Source of the DNA: Collinsella aerofaciens
GTDB taxonomy: Bacteria > Actinomycetota > Coriobacteriia > Coriobacteriales > Coriobacteriaceae
Reading direction: 5' to 3'
DNA length: 8,962 nt
Assembly (NCBI RefSeq): GCF_028209885.1
Contig: NZ_JAQLEM010000049.1
Location: 1-8,962, forward strand
The notes below the pieces were generated by a model. It did no database searches and was not told where the DNA came from. It was given only the letters and a program-made list of their open reading frames with translations. Both the position numbers and the translations under genes were made by a program. Positions 4,887-8,962 of this stretch are shown here, piece after piece. Position 1 is the stretch's first letter. Each line of letters begins with the position of its first letter.

Positions 4887-6799
4887 AAAGCAAGATGTTC
4901 ACCGCCCTCATATCATCCGTCTTCATTGCATTCCTCGTCTGCCCAATCCTTGCCGCCCCTATCGGCGATATTGCCTCCGGGATCATGCCCGACGCGTCAG
5001 CCCTCCCCTCTGCGCTCGATGCGGCCACGGTTCTCGGCTGGTGGCTCTCGGGCGCATTCATCGCCCATATCACGGGGACCGTCCTCACCTTCCTCCTCAC
5101 GCTCTGCATCTGCTCCCTCGTTGCCTATTCGAGCGCCCTCAACTCGCGTGCCGACGATGGCGGCGTGCTCGGCAATGCTTGCATCAAGACGGGCCGCAAT
5201 GCGGTGAAAGGTTCGATTACATGGGACGGCTCGGCTAACCCCTCTTCACGCGGGTTCGTCTACGGGTTCACCAGATGGCTCGGCAAACCCTGCTACCTCT
5301 TCGAGCCAAAGAAGATGGTCTATGTTTCCGGGTCCACTGGCTCTGGCAAGTCCCGCTTCCTCTACCTGCCCTCAATCGATTTGCTCTCGTACGGCGACGG
5401 CGCAAACGGCTCCGAGCCCGCGACCCTCGTCGTCTCCGACGTCAAGAACGAGCTCATAGAGCTCACGGGTGACGAGCTGGCCCGACGCGGCTACAACGTC
5501 CTCCTGCTCGACACGCAGCGACCCTATCGAGGCCAGAGGTTCAACCCGCTCAAGCAGGTCATCGACCTCCACGCCGAAAGCCGCGACCAAGAAGCCGAGC
5601 AGGCGGCTGACACCATTGCGGAGCTCGTGGTGCAGGATGACGAGAACGGCAAGGGCTCGCACTGGACCGCATCCGCGCGGGGCCTCCTGTCTGCCCTCGT
5701 CTTGCTGGTCTCCATGTCCGATGAATGCCCCAAGGAAGCAAAGCACCTTGCGACCGTCTGCGAGGTGCTGGACCGTGGCACCGAGGCAGAGGGTGACGAC
5801 CCGGCCGAGCCACTCAAGAGCGTTTTCCGCGCCCTACCAAGCAGACACCCCGCTAAAAACAGAGCCTCGCAGTTCGTCTCCTCGGGCGGCAACGAGCTCA
5901 GAAGCATCCTCTCGACGCTCAAGGTGGCGCTGCGCCCGTTCTCGTCGGCCCCAGTCGCATGGATGACGTCCGGGTCCGACATCGACCCTCGCGCGGTTCT
6001 TGAAACCAAGAGCGCCGTATTCCTCCATATGCTCGACGAGGGCTCGCCATACAACTGCATAGCGGCGATATTCCTCTCCCAGCTCTGGGAATCCGTCCAA
6101 ATCGTCGCCGATTCCAACGGCGGAAGACTTCCGCGCCCCGTCCAGATTCTCGGCGACGAATGGGGCAACCTGCCCCGCATCGAATGCCTGCCCGCCCTCC
6201 TTTCGCTTGGAAGGTCGTTCCAGATTTACTGGACGGGGGCAACGCAAGATATATCCCAGCTTAATAAATACGGAGAGAGGGACGGACGGAGGAAGATTCT
6301 CGCGAACTGCGGCGTAAAAGTCGCCATGAAGCTCGCCGAGGAGGAAGACCGCCGATACTTCACGGAGCTCATCGGCAAGACCACCCGCCACACGCAGGGC
6401 ACGAGCAGCAGCAAGGCGGCGTCGGGTTCGTCGGCATCGACCTCCTACAGCGAGAGCGCAGACGACGTGATACACGCGTGGGAATGGCGCGACATGGCCC
6501 CGGACAGGGACGGGATAATCGTCGTCAAGCACGCGGATAACGGAATACCCGCCGAGCGGGCCGGGGTCTTCCGCTCACCCGTCGCCGATTGCACCAAGAC
6601 GCCCACGAAGGAGCACTTCGACCTCGGGACTCCGGAGCACGAGGCGGAGAAGCGCCGTGCCTATCAAAAGCAACTGGACGAGGCCGCTGCCGAGAAGATG
6701 GGCGAACGCGTCGGCCTCTGGTGCCCCAAGTGGCCCGAGCCGAAGAAGAAAGCCGAGATCCAGTCGACCGGCAAATTCAGCGGCCTTTCGCTCGACTAG
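4883..6799 (+). CDS. Type IV coupling protein, VirD4/TraG family
   Basis: The 638-aa product has two N-terminal membrane segments (about 5-25 and 51-82) and then a large cytoplasmic ATPase. Walker A is GSTGSGKS (150-157, Lys156). Walker B is QILGDEWGNLPRI (Asp425, Glu426). A further family motif is ATQDISQLNKYG. Coupling proteins dock the relaxase-DNA complex on the secretion channel and pump it using ATP. AAGGAG (4872-4877) supports the ATG at 4883, which overlaps the mobC stop. A Ser/Ala/Thr-rich stretch near residues 503-520 looks like a flexible linker. The length is normal for the family. No channel genes (VirB4, VirB6 and so on) follow, so the element has a coupling protein but no visible mating pore. 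Family call is firm. Confidence 0.93.
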   Translation: MKSKMFTALISSVFIAFLVCPILAAPIGDIASGIMPDASALPSALDAATVLGWWLSGAFIAHITGTVLTFLLTLCICSLVAYSSALNSRADDGGVLGNACIKTGRNAVKGSITWDGSANPSSRGFVYGFTRWLGKPCYLFEPKKMVYVSGSTGSGKSRFLYLPSIDLLSYGDGANGSEPATLVVSDVKNELIELTGDELARRGYNVLLLDTQRPYRGQRFNPLKQVIDLHAESRDQEAEQAADTIAELVVQDDENGKGSHWTASARGLLSALVLLVSMSDECPKEAKHLATVCEVLDRGTEAEGDDPAEPLKSVFRALPSRHPAKNRASQFVSSGGNELRSILSTLKVALRPFSSAPVAWMTSGSDIDPRAVLETKSAVFLHMLDEGSPYNCIAAIFLSQLWESVQIVADSNGGRLPRPVQILGDEWGNLPRIECLPALLSLGRSFQIYWTGATQDISQLNKYGERDGRRKILANCGVKVAMKLAEEEDRRYFTELIGKTTRHTQGTSSSKAASGSSASTSYSESADDVIHAWEWRDMAPDRDGIIVVKHADNGIPAERAGVFRSPVADCTKTPTKEHFDLGTPEHEAEKRRAYQKQLDEAAAEKMGERVGLWCPKWPEPKKKAEIQSTGKFSGLSLD

Positions 6800-6808
6800 G
6801 GAGGACCC

Positions 6809-7747
6809 ATGACAGCGATTAAACAGACAAGCGTGTGCAGCGAGAAGCACCTCTCCCGCCTCAAGGACTATCTCTCATGGGACAGGGACAAAGCTCTCGC
6901 GCACGACACGCAGAACATCATCAGTGAAGAGCGCTGGTTCCAAGAGATGGCAGACACGAGGAAGGCCATGGGGCATGACAAGCCGGGGAAGGCGGGGGCG
7001 AAGTGCACCTACATGCAGCATCAGATACTTGGTTTCCTCCCCGACGAGTGCGACCTCAACGGCGGGAAGATGACGCCGGAGATGTGCATGCGATACGCAC
7101 GCGACTACGTGGCCGAGCGCTATCCGAACCAAGAGGTCGTCATAGTTCTGCATCGCGAGCGCTGCCGCTCCGACGACACCGACCGCTATGCCGTGCACCT
7201 CGGCATCAACCGCAGCGACCTTGAGACGGGCAGGAGGCTCGACGAGGGCCCCGCACGCAAAGCCGCTGCCGCACGCGTGAAAACCGTTCGCACCTTGGAC
7301 GAAAGGTATGGGCTCAAGCAGCTTGAGCGCGGCAAGGCCAACTCGCGCGTCCACGCGAGACAGCCGGGCAGGGAGGAACGCGACATGGCCCGCAAGGGGC
7401 AGGCCGAGCGCTCCGAGAACGCCCGCGTCCGCGTGGCGGTCGCCCGTCGCGTCGAGGAGGTCGGACGAATGAGGGACTGCCCCGACCGCATGGCCGAGCT
7501 CGACCGGCGGCTCAGGCGAGACGGCATCGAGCTCGCGAGGTCGAAGGGCGGGAGCCTCCAGTACCGCTTCTTCTCGAAGGCCCTCGGGGCCGTGCGGAAA
7601 GTCAACGGCGGCAGGCTCGGCTTCGCGGTCGACCGCTCAACCGGCCTCGTCGTCCGCTTCACGCTGCGCGGGATCGCGACGGCGATGAGGGCGTTCTGGG
7701 AACTTGAGCGCAAGTCGTGGGAGAACCAGAACGGGCGAGGGGACTGA
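6809..7747 (+). CDS. MOBP-like relaxase (mobilization nuclease), divergent
   Basis: The 312-aa product sits where a relaxase is expected and has its motifs. LKDYLSWDRDKAL places Tyr21 in the Y-x-x-x-x-K context of MOBP relaxases, so Tyr21 is the likely nicking residue. RWFQEMADTRKAMGH leads to MQHQILGF (His71). The His motif is HRER...YAVHLGIN (His115, His130, Asn134), where typical members have HxDxxHxH. The middle (about 150-230) is very Arg-rich and probably binds DNA. The C-terminal 80 residues form a compact domain I cannot name. GGGAGG (6799-6804) supports ATG 6809. It ends the transfer operon, with an intrinsic terminator 8 nt after the stop. It would cut one strand at oriT, stay attached to the 5' end and be exported through the coupling protein. 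The spacing in the His motif is unusual for the family. Confidence 0.8.
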   Translation: MTAIKQTSVCSEKHLSRLKDYLSWDRDKALAHDTQNIISEERWFQEMADTRKAMGHDKPGKAGAKCTYMQHQILGFLPDECDLNGGKMTPEMCMRYARDYVAERYPNQEVVIVLHRERCRSDDTDRYAVHLGINRSDLETGRRLDEGPARKAAAARVKTVRTLDERYGLKQLERGKANSRVHARQPGREERDMARKGQAERSENARVRVAVARRVEEVGRMRDCPDRMAELDRRLRRDGIELARSKGGSLQYRFFSKALGAVRKVNGGRLGFAVDRSTGLVVRFTLRGIATAMRAFWELERKSWENQNGRGD

Positions 7748-7754
7748 GCGCTTG

Positions 7755-7788
7755 GGCCGGGACGCAACAAGCGTCCCGGCTTATTATT
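7755..7788 (+). terminator. Intrinsic terminator of the transfer operon
   Basis: GCCGGGACGC (7756-7765) and GCGTCCCGGC (7771-7780) form a perfect 10-bp stem with loop AACAA, followed by TTATTATT. It begins 8 nt after the relaxase stop and ends the five-gene unit. Confidence 0.85.
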
Positions 7789-8204
7789 GGCGGGAGCGAC
7801 TTCGGAGCGGTTCGCCCTCCGCCGCAGGCGGCAAGATGATTCCGTGCAACGGAATCCATATCTTGCCTGCACGGAGCGAGCCGGTTGCCGAGGCAACGCG
7901 AGCCCGGGCAGGTGAGCGCCGGTTGAGCCGACGCCGAGGAGACGCGACCCATGGGGAGCGTCGCACGACGGTGCTCGGCGACCCGGCGCGAGAGGCCCCG
8001 TCCGGCGAACGGCGGAGCGATGGCGACCTCTGGAAGCCATCGAGCGCAGCCGTTCGGCGGGCGGGGCCGGTGTGAGCGGAGGCGGACGGAAACGCGATCC
8101 TTGGGAGCGTTGCAGGAAGCCGTAGCGAGAGCGACGCCACGCGTCGCGGGGGTCCCGCTTATGGGCGGGACCCATCGGCCGCAAGGCCGATCGATGAACA
8201 TTAA
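7789..8204 (+). ncRNA. Large stem-loop-rich non-coding region (structured RNA and/or oriT)
   Basis: I see no credible gene here; the long open frames have no ribosome binding sites and arise from GC richness. Nested perfect or near-perfect stems run through it. (a) A rod at 7818-7875. (b) A three-tier stem: 7916-7922/7983-7989, 7932-7938/7974-7980, 7944-7948/7960-7964. (c) A 19-bp stem 7994-8012/8050-8068 (17 matches) enclosing 8018-8024/8036-8042. (d) 8091-8095/8107-8111. (e) 8131-8137/8141-8147. (f) 8150-8158/8165-8173. (g) 8174-8180/8185-8191 with a GCAA tetraloop. GAGCG occurs ten times on this strand and its complement CGCTC never. A terminator closes it at 8205-8234. Lying between two terminators suggests an independent RNA of about 420 nt. 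I see no firm promoter; TATTAT at 7782-7787 is -10-like but has no -35. Confidence 0.45.
7818..7880 (+). other. Candidate oriT: long inverted repeat with MOBP-type nick sequence
   Basis: An imperfect inverted repeat pairs TCCG, GCAG, GCAAGAT and GATTCCG (7818-7844) with CGGAATC, ATCTTGC, CTGC and CGGA (7850-7875) around loop TGCAA. TATCTTGC (7859-7866) differs at one base from TATCCTGC, the nick-region sequence of MOBP systems such as RP4 (cut after the G). The predicted cut after 7865 lies 9 nt past the inner repeat arm, close to the geometry of RP4 oriT. It is about 115 bp downstream of the relaxase gene. An 8-base match with one mismatch is common by chance, so the support comes from position and structure. 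Confidence 0.4.
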
Positions 8205-8234
8205 GAAAGCCCCGGTCAAATGGCCGGGGCTTTC
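8205..8234. terminator. Bidirectional intrinsic terminator
   Basis: GAAAGCCCCGGTC (8205-8217) pairs with GGCCGGGGCTTTC (8222-8234) over 13 bp, with one G-U pair and loop AAAT. T-rich sequence follows on both strands (CTTTCCTTTCC on plus, TTTCTTAATGTT on minus). It ends the structured region from the left and the surface-protein gene from the right, whose stop is at 8273-8271. Confidence 0.85.
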
Positions 8235-8270
8235 CTTTCCTGAAATAGACGATTGCTTTGCTCTTTCAAG

Positions 8271-8962
8271 TTACTTCGTGGCACCGCAAGAAGAGCACTT
8301 ATACCCAGTGGTCACAGTCTCATCCCATGCATCGCGCACCTGCACCTGCTCGTCATAGGCCGCTTGGTCGGTCACGGTTTCATAATACCCCTGCTTTACA
8401 GTCACATAGGTAGAGTGATAGCTTCCGCAATTACCACCATTCATAAGAGAGTTGTTAATATGCCCCCAAGGGTCAGACGTGATATCCGCACCGCACTGGT
8501 TGCAGATATAGTGTTCCTCCGTCACCGCGTCATGCCATACCTGATGCGTCACCGCGTCGTGGTGGACGGTCTTGTACTGAGCGTCGTGATGGACGGTTTT
8601 TGTCTGGGCAACCCAGTTGTGCTGATGCGCCGGGGTGTCATCCTTTTTCGATGAACTGCCTGAATTGGAGTTTGAGCCGGAGTTGCTGCTGTTGCCGCCA
8701 CTCGGCTTGCTATCGGATTTTCCCTCGTCTTTCTTGGAGGATGAATTGCTCTTGTTTCCAGAATTATCGGAGCTGCCTGTGGTCTTCCCATTATCCTTCT
8801 TGGAGCCGTTGGATGAACCTGAATCGCTCTTCTTGCTGTCGGAAGTTTCCGGGGTCTTCGCGTCGGACTTCTCTTCCTTGGCGGACTCCTGAGCCTTCTC
8901 GGTCTCCTTCTCGACGGCATCGGTATCGGCGTTCGGGTTCTTCTTGATGTTGTCCTCGAACT
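8271..8962 (-). CDS. Probable surface protein with Ser/Asn/Lys/Gly linker and Cys-pair C-terminal domain (5' truncated)
   Basis: Read leftward from the window edge this frame is open for 229 codons to TAA at 8273-8271; the N-terminus lies outside. The first visible part (about 35 residues) is acidic and charged. Next is roughly 65 residues of low-complexity Ser/Asn/Gly/Lys/Asp sequence, a flexible linker typical of exported wall-associated or lipoproteins. The C-terminal 115 residues start with HNWVAQTKTV and contain a tandem motif (TVHHDAQYK, TVHHDAVTH, VWHDAVTEE). Two Cys pairs, CNQC and CSSC, lie about 65 residues apart with one further Cys between them, which suggests metal binding or a zinc-ribbon-like fold. 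I have seen similar His/Trp-rich CxxC tails in surface proteins of gut actinobacteria and clostridia, but I cannot name the family. A GTG at 8552 could start a short form, but the upstream frame is plainly coding. Cargo gene or chromosomal flank is undecided. Confidence 0.75.
   Translation of the reverse strand, partial: FEDNIKKNPNADTDAVEKETEKAQESAKEEKSDAKTPETSDSKKSDSGSSNGSKKDNGKTTGSSDNSGNKSNSSSKKDEGKSDSKPSGGNSSNSGSNSNSGSSSKKDDTPAHQHNWVAQTKTVHHDAQYKTVHHDAVTHQVWHDAVTEEHYICNQCGADITSDPWGHINNSLMNGGNCGSYHSTYVTVKQGYYETVTDQAAYDEQVQVRDAWDETVTTGYKCSSCGATK

Noticed and set aside
5524..6532. Minus-strand frames opposite the coupling-protein gene
   Set aside because: They are shadows of a gene with clear Walker motifs on the plus strand.
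7789..8204. Group II intron or retron RNA
   Set aside because: No reverse transcriptase gene is in the window, and I cannot find a 5' GUGYG boundary or a convincing domain V hairpin.
7789..8204. CRISPR array
   Set aside because: The repeated unit is only GAGCG at irregular spacing; there are no long identical repeats with unique spacers and no cas genes.
7186..8219. Long minus-strand open frames over the relaxase end and the structured region
   Set aside because: They are in GC-rich DNA opposite a clear gene, have Arg/Pro/Ser-biased composition and no ribosome binding site.
8271..8552. Stand-alone 93-aa zinc-ribbon protein starting at GTG 8552
   Set aside because: The frame upstream of 8552 continues the same tandem motif and linker to the window edge, and there is no ribosome binding site before the GTG.

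Overview
The window reads as the integrase end of a mobilizable element (integrative mobilizable element, or one end of a larger conjugative element) in a fairly high-GC Gram-positive. Codon choice, strong GGAGG-type ribosome binding sites, GC-rich intrinsic terminators and a tRNA-Arg(CCT)-type attachment site suggest an actinobacterium, perhaps a gut coriobacterium (Collinsella/Olsenella-like). That placement is inference from style; no taxonomic marker gene is present.

Layout. 1-893 looks like flank or debris of an older insertion: the tail of an unidentified gene, a hairpin, an 18-bp palindrome, and a compact locus at 339-631. That locus has a 41-aa hydrophobic, lysine-tailed peptide on the minus strand with its ribosome binding site in a hairpin. 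A converging plus-strand transcript ends in an intrinsic terminator inside the peptide's 3' end, the arrangement of a type I toxin-antitoxin pair. 768-938 holds three tRNA 3'-half-like pieces, two on the minus strand and one inverted between them. The last (894-938), cut at the anticodon loop, is the probable attachment site. 939-1174 is an AT-rich promoter and two-hairpin leader for the tyrosine integrase (1175-2473).

2586-3314 is an unrecognised gene with its own extended -10 promoter. 3394-7747 is a tightly packed operon: winged-helix protein, RecA-fold (DnaB/RepA-like) helicase, MobC-like relaxosome protein, VirD4/TraG-type coupling protein and MOBP-like relaxase. Together these would nick, unwind, couple and help replicate the element during transfer. 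No mating-channel genes are visible, so it probably borrows a channel or carries one outside the window.

After the operon terminator (7755-7788) comes about 415 bases without a credible gene, packed with nested stem-loops and ten copies of GAGCG on one strand (none on the other), closed by a bidirectional terminator (8205-8234). It may be a large structured RNA, an origin of transfer, or both: a MOBP-like nick sequence lies 9 nt past an inverted repeat about 100 bp behind the relaxase. Converging on it from the right is the 3' end of a gene for a probable surface protein with a disordered linker and a Cys-pair domain. The right end of the element is not in the window.
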